Positions 33,001 to 44,195 of a DNA stretch of 64,000 nucleotides are shown here, one piece after another. How positions within the stretch are numbered: the first letter of the stretch is position 1; each line of letters opens with the position of its first letter. The DNA comes from Phytophthora hibernalis. Taxonomy: Eukaryota; Oomycota; Peronosporomycetes; Peronosporales; Peronosporaceae. The DNA is taken from positions 186,001 through 250,000 of the forward strand of contig JAAKBF010000255.1 in assembly GCA_012656075.1 (NCBI GenBank), in the 5' to 3' direction. Below the pieces are notes generated by a model that was not told where the DNA came from, did not search any database, and saw only the letters and a list, made by a program, of their open reading frames with translations. The position numbers and the translations under genes are program-made.

Positions 33001-33400
33001 GATGGGGTGAGGCCCTGATCAACTGCGCTGAGGGTGATTTCGTCCTACGCTCTCGTGTTGATGAGAAACATGCAAACAAGCTGCAAGTGAAGTCGATTGG
33101 GCTGTACATAGTTGTACGGGCTGACACGCACTCTTTCAGAGTTCAGCACCTGATAACAGGGGACGAGATCGACGTACATGCTTCACGCTTGAAGCTGTAC
33201 GCGGATGATGGTCTCGAGGTAACGGAGGAGATTTTGGAGCTTGTAGCTTCGCAAGGAATCCTACTCGCCGTGGACGAAGCACACGTGGAATTCTGCAACC
33301 AATGACTACGACATTTTGGTTAGCTGGAAAGGGTTGGAGTTGATCGAAGATTCCTATGAACCACTCCAAACGTGGCCAAAGAGATTCGAGTACTGACTAG
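30020..33400 (+). pseudogene. Gypsy pol: protease, RT/RNase H, integrase, chromodomain
   Basis: The protease active site DSGSD is at 30033-30047 and its body is in another frame (30068-30535). RT runs from about 30600, with the catalytic IDDLF near 31060-31076. RNase H motifs follow: NDASDVGWSI, IEKEAF and DHRNLIHVF. Integrase has the HHCC module (HCGAQRHRG, CLLC), then Asp in HFDFLYM, Asp in ISDNGSQFKN, and Glu in GSVERVNRDI after a frame change. At the C-terminus a chromodomain (DYDILVSWKGLELIEDSYEP, 33304-33363) follows another frameshift. Chromodomains steer integration to marked chromatin. At least five frame changes make this copy non-coding as one protein. Confidence 0.85.
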
Positions 33401-34092
33401 CTCAGGCTGGAGACCAGAAGCTCAGTGAGCACTGGGCGAAGCTGACTGGGGATAACGTGTTGACGACCATCTCGCAGGAAGCAGAGGTCGAAGTCCCAGT
33501 CAATTCTCCTACTAGTGGAACACGGGTGCTGCAGAGCAACGTGGAGACAAGAAGTCGAAAATCTGGTAGAAAGCGATGCCGGAAACCTGTGGAGCAGGAA
33601 AATGGTGTTGAAGTGGGTGCAGTTGGGGATGAACCCCGGCGTACTCGGACTCGATCGATCAGGGATGGGAGCAGTGATCCGCCACTGCCCCTAGATCGAC
33701 AAACAAGATCGGTGACTGCGCTGGGTGCGTTCACGTTGCAGCTCCAGAGTGGTGAGCAGCATCGACCTCGTCGTTCTTGCCGCCGACGCAGGTAGCGTTC
33801 GGGTCGTGAGGTGTTGTTGACGAAGGCCGATGGCCAAGTCAAGCCCTACTTTCCAGGTCGCGAAGAATCGATGCCGATGGACACTACGTCGCCATGATGC
33901 AGGGAGCTGTGGTTCTAGCTGAGTTACTGCCTGTGCACGAAGCTGCTAGTTCTGCTGACTTCACCTGGCGTCGATGGGTGAGTAGCCGTTGAAATATATC
34001 GCTATAGCTGTATCCAAGACGATGGGAATGGTTGATGCTGAGACTGATGGACGCATTGCATCGATAGCAGCGGAAACCAAGCTTCGGGGCTG

Positions 34093-34546
34093 TGTAGTGG
34101 ATGCCGAGCGTTTCAGCTTGTATTCCGCCGCAGTTGACACCAGAGAATGATCACAGACGACATCACAGAGGGCCTGATGTGTCCTGCGGCTGACAGTCGA
34201 GGATAAGGGCAACTTGGTGTTGATTGCTGGTCAGGCAACCAACGCCTGACTCAGCTTGCATGTTAGCTAGGATACATTTCCTCTGGGCGATCGGCGGTGG
34301 CGACAGTCTGGCTTCTGGAAGCAGCGCTGTTCACTTCGGTCCGCCTCTCAGGTCGATTGACGTAGCAGTTAGCCATGCATCTACTCTGAGCAAGAGCCAC
34401 CTCTCACTCACTTCATCTTTCGCCATCCACCTCGCAAGTGGTTGTTTGGTGTCCGTCAATATATTAGGCTACCTTTCCGTGCGGGCTCAGCCCCGCATCG
34501 TAGTGTGTTGGTGCTTTTGAGATATCCAGACCCGGAATATACTACA
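34093..34546 (+). repeat. 3' LTR of the Gypsy element
   Basis: Same 454 bp as 28469-28922, followed by the GCAAT duplication. Confidence 0.95.
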
Positions 34547-34551
34547 GCAAT
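34547..34551. repeat. right target-site duplication of the Gypsy element (GCAAT)
   Basis: Exact copy of 28464-28468. Confidence 0.9.
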
Positions 34552-34898
34552 CGACAAGACTTGTTGTCGCAATTGAAGCAAGACGAGGCGCATGTTTTTC
34601 AAGCTTATGATGGCATATCTCTGATAACGAGAAAGTTGGGAAGGGGCAACTACACTTTAGCAACGACAAGCAACCGCATCTAAATGTAAATTTGAAATTG
34701 AAGAATCTCCGTTACAAGCCTTCGGCTCCTGATAATTTGCTCAGTCTTGACGCATTGGATAGTGACGGATGGACTATAACATTCGGTCTTCGTGATTCTC
34801 AACGTGTTGCCTGGATGGCGAAAGGTCGTTGGCGTTTGTTGTTGCTGAAGTATCGCGGCAGATACCGCTTGAAGACTACAGCAAGCAATGTCTATTAA
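34552..34898 (+). pseudogene. Copia protease / pre-integrase relic, right half
   Basis: It continues the frame broken at 28468 (codons RQDLLSQLKQDEAHVFQAYD). After a frame change it has LRYKPSAPDNLLSLDALDSD and RVAWMAKGRWRL, typical of the Copia region between protease and integrase. It ends at the TTAA (34895-34898) where the piggyBac-like element begins. Confidence 0.65.
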
Positions 34899-37257
34899 CC
34901 CTCCAGACCGGATGTAGCATAATGCTACATAGCCTATCCACTTAAACAGTTTAAGCGATTGTTGACTTAATTTTTGTATGCGTGTACTTTCCCCCAACCA
35001 GAGGGTAATAAAAATAAGATATAGGGTTGGTTCGATTCTATACACGCCCTTTCCTCCTCAGTGGATAAAGCCACGATTTTCTCAAATTCCGAGAAACAAA
35101 TTCGTAGAGGCTTTAGGGATGCTGCGGTTGATTTGAATCTATTCTGGGAGGTAACGGGCAGCTCCTCGCCCAAACGAGTGGCCCACAGTAGATCGCCCCT
35201 CGCCGTTTCTAAATCTGCCTCATTCGAGAATTTGCGCATGGAGGACTCAAATCGACGACCAAGATGGTGAAAGCGAGAGGCAAGACAGTGTGGGACAGGG
35301 ATGTCACTGACCGTGACCTGTCCTTCAAGTCGATGTGGCGAGAGCTCAAGGGGGAAGGGTGGACGTGCAAGCAGCCGCCGGAACGGAGTCTGGACGATCG
35401 TTACAAGTACATCCGGCCGCGTGGATATCCAAACGGCACGGTAGGCGTTGACTTCTTCCTGGGCGAGGAGGCAGTTCAGGAGTACTACGCGAACGGTACC
35501 AGCTTGTCCGTTCTTAATGTGACCTGGTGGGTTCTAACGCGTATACGTTATCTATTTAGTACTGAGAAGCCGTGCGGTTGCGTCGACCCGTGCGTCGAAG
35601 ACGTCTAATCGAGATGAAGACAAGATGAGCGCGCCTGGGCCAGCTACGGCAACTAGTCCAGATGCGACGACGACTGTTGCAACTTTACCCGACCGTCGAG
35701 ACGACGCACAAACACCACCAGCAGGCGATGGTACGGCACTTGCATCAAACGCGCCTGCAGGCCAAGCTGCAGAGCCCAGAGATGTTCAGCAAATGCTGCG
35801 ATACAAGCTGCCCGCGCAAGCTATTTGGAGGAGGTTGCTGTCGCTCGCCAACGACGCGCACAAGCTGCTTCGAACGGTAAAAATTATGATGTATGATATG
35901 CTGAATGTTATGCTGAATCTAATACTTCCTGATATCATGCATATTATGCTGTCCACATGTACAGAACCGGGTCGGTCCCGCGCGGAGTACATCCATAACT
36001 TGAACGCCGCTGCTGTTCGTGGAATTGCTGTCGAGGCTGCGATCGCTGCTGTGGGTAACACTGGTGCGACTCAAGCCCCAGTGATTACAAGTTCCCCACC
36101 CCGTGTATTGGCGCGTCGTTTACTGATTATCGGATCAAGTCCAACACCGAGTACACCGCCTCGCAACATACATTCGACGCCTCAGTCTCTGCTGGCTACG
36201 TCACCTCATCTCCAAGACTCCGACGTGGCGTCCGCGTTTGATGATGCGGCATCGATCGACACTGTGATCCCTGACACACTCTTCATACACACCCAGTGAT
36301 GCCGAGCATGGTAAGTTGTCTATTGTACTGCACAATGTGCTGCATATTATGCGGTGTAATATCCTGCCTTGCTAACTTTTATTGCTATTCACCTGCAGAC
36401 GACGAGGAGGACGACGGATGTGGCGCTTTGGGCTGTGGGTTGTTTGCGGACGGCACTGATTCTTTGAACGTGTTGACGGAAGCGGAGACCACGGCCCAGT
36501 TTGCTTCAATGGAGTCTGGCGACGAAGCTGAGAAAAATGACGTGTAGACTGGGGAGTACAGTTCGGACGAAGACCCTGAAGGACACTGCGTTCCCGAAGA
36601 TGTTGTTGATGCGTTAGACCAGACGGAGGAGATTGCAGCAGAGGTCCTCTTCGCGGAGGACTTCCTGTCCAAGTTCGGCGGAGAAGACGAAGTACTTGCT
36701 GGTCATCTGAAGAACGATGAGTTGGGGAGATGACTGCGACCGGATGGGGAGATGTCGTGAAGCCGGATATCTACGGCTATCTGATGACGCCTTAGGAGCC
36801 TGTGGATAATGGAGCGACCTACCCAGGACTTCGACAAGGCTACTCGGGTCCGAGTGCTGAAGTGTTGCGCAGAGGAGACTCGCCTGTGGCTCTGTTCATC
36901 TACTTCATGCGCGTAGTGCTATGGCAGCATATTGCTGCATGCTCAAACGATTACCATCGCGAGATGTTGCCGCTTCGAGTGGATTCGGCGTGTCGCCGCT
37001 ATCGATCAAGCAACGACTCAACGAAAGCCTTCTAAGGAAGACGAGACGTGATATCCAGCACGAGCTGGAAGGAATGAAACCGATATTTCCGCACGAGCTC
37101 GGTCAGTTCATCGGGTTGCTAATTGCTAGAGCGATCGCTCCGAACCGTGAAAAGCTGTCAAACCACTGGAAGACGACTGACGAAGGAGCTATCTCACGTG
37201 GGTGCTTTGGTTCAGTGCTTGCACGTGATCGGTTTTTGAAGATCTCACGCTACTCGT
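34895..37257 (+). mobile_element. piggyBac-like element, 5' part only
   Basis: It starts TTAA|CCCTCCAGACCGG at 34895, the target site and CCC-type end expected for piggyBac. A palindrome, ATGTAGCATAATGCTACAT, follows within 30 bp. The transposase N-terminal half is encoded on plus. The element is cut near 37257, and I find no right end with GGG|TTAA in the window. Confidence 0.65.
35264..37257 (+). pseudogene. piggyBac-like transposase, N-terminal part
   Basis: Frame one (35264-35608) has DRDLSFKSMWRELKGEGWTC and a GVDFFLGEEAV motif; the next (35625-36299) is Ala/Thr/Pro-rich. AT-rich insertions at about 35877-35964 and 36305-36399 have GT...AG borders and look like introns. An acidic segment follows (about 36400-36720), then YPGLRQGYSGPSAEVLRRGD. 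The start of the DDE_Tnp_1_7 (piggyBac) domain is last (FPHELGQFIGLLIARAI, RDRFLKISR). The catalytic Asp residues lie beyond the break and are absent. Several stops are present. Identification rests on the domain start and the TTAA end. Confidence 0.65.
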
Positions 37258-37846
37258 GAAAAAACCGTGCATTCCGCTCGGATCCCTCCTTAGCTCTGAA
37301 AGTAAATTTCAGAGAATATCCTATTTTATATTCTGCAAATAGCAAGAGCTATCTCTAAATAAATCACCTGCAAGTTGCTTGTGTCGTCCACTTCAGCTAA
37401 GTGCGAGATTTTTTTGGCAATTTGCATAAATGTATTTTGCACGAAGGTACACCTCCTGCTTGCTTTGGCATAAAAGGACGAGGATGAAGCTGGCAGCAAG
37501 GAAAACCGAGTGCATGCCCTCCTCCTCGCGGTTACTTGACACATGCAGATGTTGCGTTCCCGGGGGTATATTTTCAGGTGCAAGTCGAATAGGCGCACCA
37601 AGTCGAAGGGGCGCACCAAGTCGAAGAGGCGCAGCTCTGTGGTCTCAGCGGAAAATCGGTGGTCGCGACGGCAGTCCGGTGTTCGCAGTGGCAGTTCGGC
37701 AGTGCGGAGGAGCGTGGTGATGCTGCAATGCTACTGTGTTTGATGTAGCAGTAAGGCGCGCAACAGTTATAGTAGCAGTGGGGTGTTAGCAGCGTAATAA
37801 ATGCGAGGTAAACGTCATATTGGTTTGTCTTATCAGCATTCTGTCT
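37258..37846. other. no recognised gene
   Basis: AT-rich sequence between the break of the piggyBac-like gene and the 3' end of the pogo-like transposase. A GC-rich direct-repeat patch (AAGTCGAA.AGGCGCACC repeated) lies at about 37575-37635. It is probably the terminal region of the pogo-like element. Confidence 0.4.
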
Positions 37847-38786
37847 TTAGACAACAGCTTCCTCGTAGCGGTCGCACGCTTCCTCAATGTCCTTGGTAGC
37901 ATCAATAGGATCGGAGGAAATCTCGTACGAGCGCAGCTCCATGATTAGCGAGCCCCAGTCCGGTTCTGGGCTAACATGCGAGGACTCCTCCACTGTTGGG
38001 CTCGCTTCCGTGCTAAGGTCAAGCCTGGCCTTCCGAAACCCTCCCTTGATCGTCTGTGCTGAGAGGCCAACCCAGGCTGCCTTGATCCACGTCACCATGT
38101 TGGTCCGCGTCGGAGCCGCCAAATTAAACGCTACCGCAGCGTCCGCAGAGCGAAATTGATCCACCAGAAACTCTATCCAATCGTGATGAATGCGCGACTT
38201 GAAGGGCTGACTCCACTCGACGTCAGCGGGTTGGCACACGTATGTGTACCCTGTCGGAACCCTCAGTAGCTCGACGTTGATTGCCCTCGCAAAAATCTAC
38301 ACGTCCTTCCGCCAGTTTGCTGGACAAGCGTCCCAAAAGGAGTAAGACGGGCTCGTGCACGTTAGGTCTTTCTAAGAAATGGTATCTCAGAAACCAATAG
38401 ACAGCTCACTGTTCCACCAAGCGGTGGCGTTACCATAGATCTGCACATCATGTTGTAGTGGCTCGAGCTCGGACCATAGTTGACGGCCGAAGCGATGGCG
38501 CACCGCAGCATTCTCCCAGGCTGTGTCTGCAACCTTGGACGGCTTCGCCTTGAAGATGAGGAAGGGGTCGATATTGTTGCCGTCACTGTCTCCGAGTAGC
38601 ATGACCGTCACCCGCTCCTTCATTTTTCCAGCGCAGCGGACCAACACTGTCTTGGCGTCAAAACCAGCAACAGTTTGAGTCGGGATGTACTCATTGTTGA
38701 TGCCTAAATATACGCGTCAGTAACTTTAGCCTCATGTTAGGACAGAAATTTAAATTTTACCTGATTGGTCTGCGTTGAACACCTTA

Positions 38787-40006
38787 GGCCGTGTTCGCGA
38801 TGGGTATATAACGAAGTTCTCTGAGAGAAAATGGCGTTTCGAGGCAAAAAGACGGTCGCGAACACGAAATCTGCGAGATGAGGCGTCATCCTGGAAATCG
38901 GGTCGACCCCGCTTTCCAGAGAATAAAGCAGGCCGTTCTAATACAGAGTGCTCGTATAAGGTGTTGTTTCCTTTTTGGCACAGACTGATCGGCACTTCCG
39001 CCGTCGCCAGACGGGTTTCAGTCTTCTTTTCACCTTCGTCTGCAGCAAGCTCAGCCGTCGCCAGAACACGACTATGACGAAGCAGGCGTCCATTGCAAAG
39101 AAGAAGGCAGCTAAGATCGGCTCGAAGAAATCCAAGGGCTCGCGGAAGAAGCCCTCCGCGATAACAGAGCAGCGCCGATCGTCGTAGGCCGTGTACGAGG
39201 AGTTCGACCTGCTTGATCTGTACGTGAAGGCTCGCGGCAACCCCTCGCTCACAACGGACAAACAAAGGCTTGGAGAGACCTGGCTGATGCGCTGAACGTG
39301 AAGCACAAGCGAACACTTGGAAAAGGTGATGTTGGTTGTCGATATAACCGTGTTTGTGCTCTCTAATTGTATAACCGTTTGATACTTATGGCAGCGCAAT
39401 ACAAGTCTAAGCTTGACCGTATTATGCGTGACTACGACTTGTAAAAGGAAATCAGGGGTTCAGTGGGGAAGGTGTGTGTATCCACACTGGACAGCTCACG
39501 TTTCCGGACGATGTGTGGGAGTCTCTGGTCGAAGCAAAACCGAAGAAGCAACGCAGTTAGATTATCCAGAGTCACGACAGTGGATTTGAGCATGAAGTGA
39601 TTTGCAGCATGGTTGCAGGTAAGTCGTAGCTGCTATTTCAGTATGCATTGTAATGCGTTTCTCTCTTTTGAATAGGCGACTTGCGCGCCACTGGTGCCGA
39701 AGCGAATAGCAGTGAGACGCTTTTGACTCTAAGGATGCGTGACGAGGATACCAGCCATGCTCCACCGCAGCTTTCATCTAGGAGAGGCACACACACGGCG
39801 ACGATTAGCAGCAGAAACAAATCATCCATAGTAATCAATATTCGAAAGAGAAAGATAGAGAGAACTAGAACGTCCTTCTTAGGTTGCCGCGTCGCGGACA
39901 CAGATCGTAAAACATCATTTCTATTTTTCAGCTGGAATGACGAAGAAAATATCCGGGCCTCGGAAAACCCCACTCCGGCTAAATAAAGTCCATTGCGAAC
40001 ACAGCC
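38787..40006 (+). mobile_element. PIF/Harbinger-like element, 1,220 bp
   Basis: The inverted ends are GGCCGTGTTCGCGATGG and GGCTGTGTTCGCAATGG (15 of 17 matching). The target duplication is TTA (38784-38786 and 40007-40009), the 3-bp TWA type of PIF/Harbinger. Excising the element plus one TTA joins the host transposase exactly in frame (KMTK|VFNADQ). It encodes only a Myb/SANT-type companion protein, not a DDE transposase. Confidence 0.85.
39074..39986 (+). pseudogene. Myb/SANT-like DNA-binding companion protein of the PIF-like element
   Basis: ATG 39074 opens a Lys-rich start (MTKQASIAKKKAAKIG) that ends in TAG at 39185. Beyond it, other frames read YEEFDLLDLYVKARGNPSL, DLADALNVKHKRTLGKG and YKSKLDRIMRDYDL, a trihelix/SANT-like helical pattern. 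A later frame (39681-39986) has a Ser/Arg-rich, basic C-terminus. PIF/Harbinger elements usually carry such a Myb-like protein that helps the transposase bind and enter the nucleus. The reading frame is interrupted at least three times. Confidence 0.5.
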
Positions 40007-41393
40007 TTAGTCATCTTGAGCTCTTTCATTATGTCGTGAACGGTCGTGGTGAACGTTTGAACCGTATATTCTGCTTTGGCCGGGGTGGTCAGACCAGCAC
40101 GTGTCCGACGACGTATTGCTAGCTTGTGGAGGCGCAGGAAGTGTTTACGCCAACTCCACGTAGCCGTAAACGCACCGCGCGGAAGCTGGCAGCCACGGTA
40201 CACTTCGATGGCCTGTAGCTTGGACATGAGCGCCGTTACGAGCACACCGTCAGCACATAGGCAGTTGATCCATTCAACTAGCTGCTCCGCTGCATCAGAC
40301 GGAAGCGTGGATCCCATGCCACGCCTTTGATCGCGGTAGTGAAGGCGATACCCGGTTGAGCATTTAGCCTGGATAGTCACGTGAATGGTCATTCAAGCAT
40401 AGCACTGCCGCTTTTTGTTCCTTAGCTGATCGCGATTTAGCTCAGGATAGAAGTGCACGACAGTATCCTCCATGGGAGTCTTGTCTAGATAGACGAGAAC
40501 TTCAAGCGTGCGCTGGTAGGAAACTTCCATGCGCTTATAGAACTTTTGCTTCCCCCTTCGCCAGTTGTGCGCTTTCTTCTGGTCTTGGCCGTCTCGTTTT
40601 GGCTGGATTTGATAGTGCTGAGAGATAGAATGCAGTTTTTGCGGTGTGTTCTTTGATATCGTTTTCATTAAATAGATGGCTGTGACTTAAGATATCGATT
40701 TGAGCGTAAAGTGCAGAGATCAATTGCTGCGACACGGAAATTAGATTGACTGGATGCATGAGCTTCGGGAACTATGACTTCAACGCATGCGATCTGTAGT
40801 TTTCGGACTTAAATCCCGTACTTAACCCGACAACAACAGTAAGCCGTAACCTTTTTCGAGGCGCCATGTTGATTTTTGTATCCGCCCGATCAGATGCTCA
40901 CACTTCAAACAAGTCTCATGTTGGAGCAAAATCAAAAATAGCTCCAGAGTTTGAATTGCTCCAGAACTAACAGCACTATATTATCCAGTAATCCAGTGCA
41001 TGTTGCCTAAGTCTTTTACGAGCAACCTTTGCTCTCAACCTGACTGCCGTAGCTAACGTCGACACCCAAGCCGCTTCGCTTCCCACCCCACGTGGGTTGG
41101 ATGCGTTTCTTCACTGAGCTGGCGGAATACAAACACTGCTGCACGTACATGTACTTCCACTCATTTGCATGGCTGCTGCTGCTGTCACTCGGCAAATTTG
41201 AAAAACTTGCAGGAAGTACATGTACGCCACGCATGAGACCTTACTGTAGACCAAAAAAATCAAGGCCAAGCGCTAGAGATTGTTTTTTGTGCAAATGTGC
41301 GATTTTTTATTAGCAGAGGTAGTTTTCGAGCTAAAGGAACAACAACGTTGGCGTTTTCTCATGAAAAATCTACCACGAACGTGATGTTGAGTA

Positions 41394-41948
41394 CTAGACT
41401 GAAGGGACCGATGGGGGAACCCTTTTCGCTTTGGAACGCTCTTTCAACCAGAACTGCGAGTACCGAATAAACAGCGCGTAATCTGGATCGTCCATCAACC
41501 TGAGGCTTGGAGTCAGCTTCATAATTCTGTCGAGACCAATCTCTTTAGCCAGGTTCACCGGGTTTATTCCGTCTCTTTCCATTTGACGGTAGAGAGGATT
41601 CATTTGGCTGTCTGCATACCATCCCTTAAACCGTTTCTGGTTCTTAATCGAAAACCCAGAAATTCCATCCACCGTCTCCTTCGCGACCACCGCAATAATT
41701 CTGTCAAGCGTTTTCTTGATATCCTCCGCTGTTAATCTTCCTCGATCTTCCTCAAAACCGTCCTCGTCATTGCTTTCAGCACCACCAACCCTTAATTGGG
41801 ATCGTAGAAAACGGTTGTTTTGGGCGACTTCCATGAGAGAGACAGCAGCACCGCGGAGTTTGGTACGATCGATCTCTTCGAGTGGGCAAACAGGATCCAA
41901 AAAGGCCACAAGTGCTGCAGCAGCTAGCGCTACCCAGCTAAGTCGCAT
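41394..41948 (-). CDS. RXLR-type secreted effector candidate
   Basis: ATG 41948 gives 184 residues starting MRLSWVALAAAALVAF, a typical signal peptide; an in-frame ATG 28 codons upstream would spoil it. RFLR is at residues 46-49, then an acidic stretch with EEDR at 66-69 (EER-type motif). That spacing is canonical for RXLR effectors, which are secreted and enter plant cells. Residues about 75-184 are helical with Trp/Tyr positions (FKGWYADSQMNPLYRQM, YALFIRYSQFWLKE) resembling a WY-type fold. The gene is intronless, intact and isolated in repeat-rich DNA, as many such effectors are. The host target is unknown. Confidence 0.88.
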   Translation of the reverse strand: MRLSWVALAAAALVAFLDPVCPLEEIDRTKLRGAAVSLMEVAQNNRFLRSQLRVGGAESNDEDGFEEDRGRLTAEDIKKTLDRIIAVVAKETVDGISGFSIKNQKRFKGWYADSQMNPLYRQMERDGINPVNLAKEIGLDRIMKLTPSLRLMDDPDYALFIRYSQFWLKERSKAKRVPPSVPSV

Positions 41949-42059
41949 ATTTGTTCGTACGCGATCACGGCAGCTTGATGTGGGCGGGGAAATTTTCAGA
42001 ATGAAATCATTTGTGAACCACGAATCGCACATGTAGTTGGGTGGGTTGGAAGCAATTTA

Positions 42060-44195
42060 CTGAAGATAAGATACAGCACTGTAGGTATAGATGTACCTTT
42101 GCCCATCAGGTCGTGTATCTTCAGGATTGGACAGGATTGCTTGCACTGTGCAACCCCATACAGACGGTCTTGTTGATTCTGAAAAACTGGAGCTTGGCTG
42201 TGCATCTATTATACTATTAATACTAGGTATGCCACCGTACTGATTAACTACAAAATGCATCCCTTGTAGTCGGATGGGGTTAGAGCCAACTCACTTGGCA
42301 AGCCTAACAAATACTGCAGTTTAACATGTAAATTCGTTTTCGCAGCATCCGGCCTTAAACCAAGAACCTCTCTCGGCTACATGTTAGGTACTGGGTTTTG
42401 ACGGAAAATCTGTCGGAAAACATGCTACGGGAGTCGGTTCAGTATGTTTGAGGCTCAACAGGGTTTGCCAGTCGGTTTCAACACAGCTGTTCAAACTAAT
42501 TTGAACAAGTTTGAACACGGTCGTTTAAACATTAACCCAGTCATCTTGGCTGACATCCAGTGGCAAGTTTCGGTGGTGTGGCATTCTCCTTTTTGCTGGA
42601 GCCGAAGCTAGCAGAGTAGAAGGGCTGCTGACACAGGCTGAACGGACTGTTCTTTCGATCGTACAGGCCGGGCTTAACAAGTCACGCGGCTTGCATATTA
42701 GCATTTAGCATCACAGAAAGCTTACATGGTTACCTGAAGCGTGATCATGATCACTGTTGCCTTCGACTGCCCCCGCGCGCTGCATAGTTCATTAACTGCA
42801 GCCGCTTCATGGCCCTTGTTTGCAAGCTTGCGCCATATTTTGTGGGAGTGCCTTCCACCAAAATCAAGTTCACGTAAAAACACGTAAAAAGTAGTTTACC
42901 CAAGACTCTGTTCTTGTAAAAAGAATAACACAGTCAAATGTTTTTACGAAAATGTTTGAACATGGTTTATTTGAACCCTGTATTCTGTACCGGTAATGTA
43001 TGCCACGGCATCCACATAATCAAACGAGTTATTGTCCGTTTTGATTATGCATGTTGTCTTAGATTAGAGTATGGCCGCCGCGTAATCGAAGAGATGCTCT
43101 CGAGGGAAGAAAGTAAAATCCAGTGCTGTTCCGTGAGAAGTCAACCAAATTCAGTATAAAAAATAGACATTAACCATTTCTCTGTAAGTGGATTGGTTTT
43201 ATTGTGGTTTTCAACCTTTTTGCCGCCCGGCTTAGCTCCGTATCTCTGAGGGGTCCCATTTACAATGTTCAAATGAACGGCCTGTCACCCATTCCCTTCT
43301 TAGGGCCGGTCTTATATCTTCGTCCGCTAGCTCCGGCAAATTACAAGAGTCGTGCGCGTTCTCTCGCTTCGATTAGCCATCTGGTTTTACCTGGGGTGGG
43401 CGACAGCTCTTCCCGTTGACTGACAATTTTTGAATTTCTAAAAAATGTGTCGAAGGGGAAAAAGGAGCTCGCCGTCGAAGTACTGCCGGTTGCAAGTCGA
43501 TGTGGCGCTGCTGCGCTTTGTCGATCACCTGCGTCATAACCAGCGTGTTCGTCTGCAACTAGACTAGGATTGCGGGAAGGTGAATTTAATAAACGAGTCA
43601 CGCGCACGAGGTCATATTGTAAGATTGCTGCTGCATTGCGCCGTGCTGAGCGCTTTTGGCAAGGTCGTCAAGGCAGTTTTATTGAGCACAAGCTCCTTGT
43701 GCGCCGCTGTAGACGCTATTCGCTGTTTTCTTTCTACATGTAGCCGCAGAGACGGTTGACGTAGGCTGTCTTCGTAAAACTCCGTATTTATTAAGCGTTG
43801 AGATGCAAGCCTTCGACTGCAGCTTCGCTTGGCGTACCTGGAGGAGCGCATGCACTACCTCTGTCTTGTCACGAGAAGCGTCGTTAGATGGAGGAAGGAA
43901 GTTCCTCTAACGTTACAATGAGGCCATGCTTCTTCTTCCTATGTCAAGTCTCAAATTTCCCTCCCAAATTTGTCTCCCCGTTCGAGCTCCTCATCTCCAT
44001 CGGGTGGGTCACCCCTCCCGGATGGCTACAAAATGTCTGGGTCGGCGGATTCAACCCGAAATACGATCACCTGATTGGTCAATCCGTCGGATTTGGAGAT
44101 GTAAGACCACTCTTAACCAGATAATATCTATGATATATTATAGAGTTTGGACTCGCTTTCAAAAGGTATAGACATACCGTCTGTAGAATCAGTAT
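42060..44195. other. gene-poor region
   Basis: Only short random frames are seen. The sequence is moderately AT-rich and has no recognisable family motif, apart from scattered low-complexity stretches. Confidence 0.45.

Larger units (their letters stand above)
28469..34546 (+). mobile_element. Ty3/Gypsy chromovirus-type LTR retrotransposon, recent insertion
   Basis: It is 6,078 bp long with 454-bp LTRs at both ends (TGTAGT...ACTACA) that appear identical by eye, and a perfect GCAAT duplication. Internal order on plus is gag with zinc knuckle, protease, RT/RNase H, integrase and chromodomain, the Ty3/Gypsy order. Identical LTRs mean little time since integration, yet pol has several frameshifts, so the copy was either defective when mobilised or contains assembly errors. 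Confidence 0.95.
37847..40668 (-). pseudogene. pogo/Tigger-like DDE_1 transposase, interrupted by a PIF-like element
   Basis: From 40668 on minus the frame codes for a basic N-terminal HTH-type region, broken by a TGA just before 40392. A CENP-B-type HTH follows (LPSDAAEQLVEWINCLCADG, FLRLHKLAIRRRTRAG). The frame reads KELKMTK up to 40007, is interrupted by 38787-40006, and resumes VFNADQSG at 38784. That Asp is the first residue of the catalytic triad. A 56-nt GT-AG intron (about 38762-38707) leads to LVRCAGKMKERVTVMLLGDS. The C-terminal part (VPTGYTYVCQPADVEWSQPF) lies after frameshifts and ends at 37847. The enzyme would mobilise a TA-targeting element; this copy is dead. Confidence 0.8.

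Noticed and set aside
38750..39316. 189-codon open frame on - spanning the PIF-like element
   Set aside because: It crosses the element border and reads through the antisense of the Lys-rich Myb-type protein; only its last codons (VFNADQ) are true coding sequence of the pogo-like gene.
37260..41000. Terminal inverted repeats of the pogo-like element
   Set aside because: I could not find a convincing pair of ends around the transposase gene.
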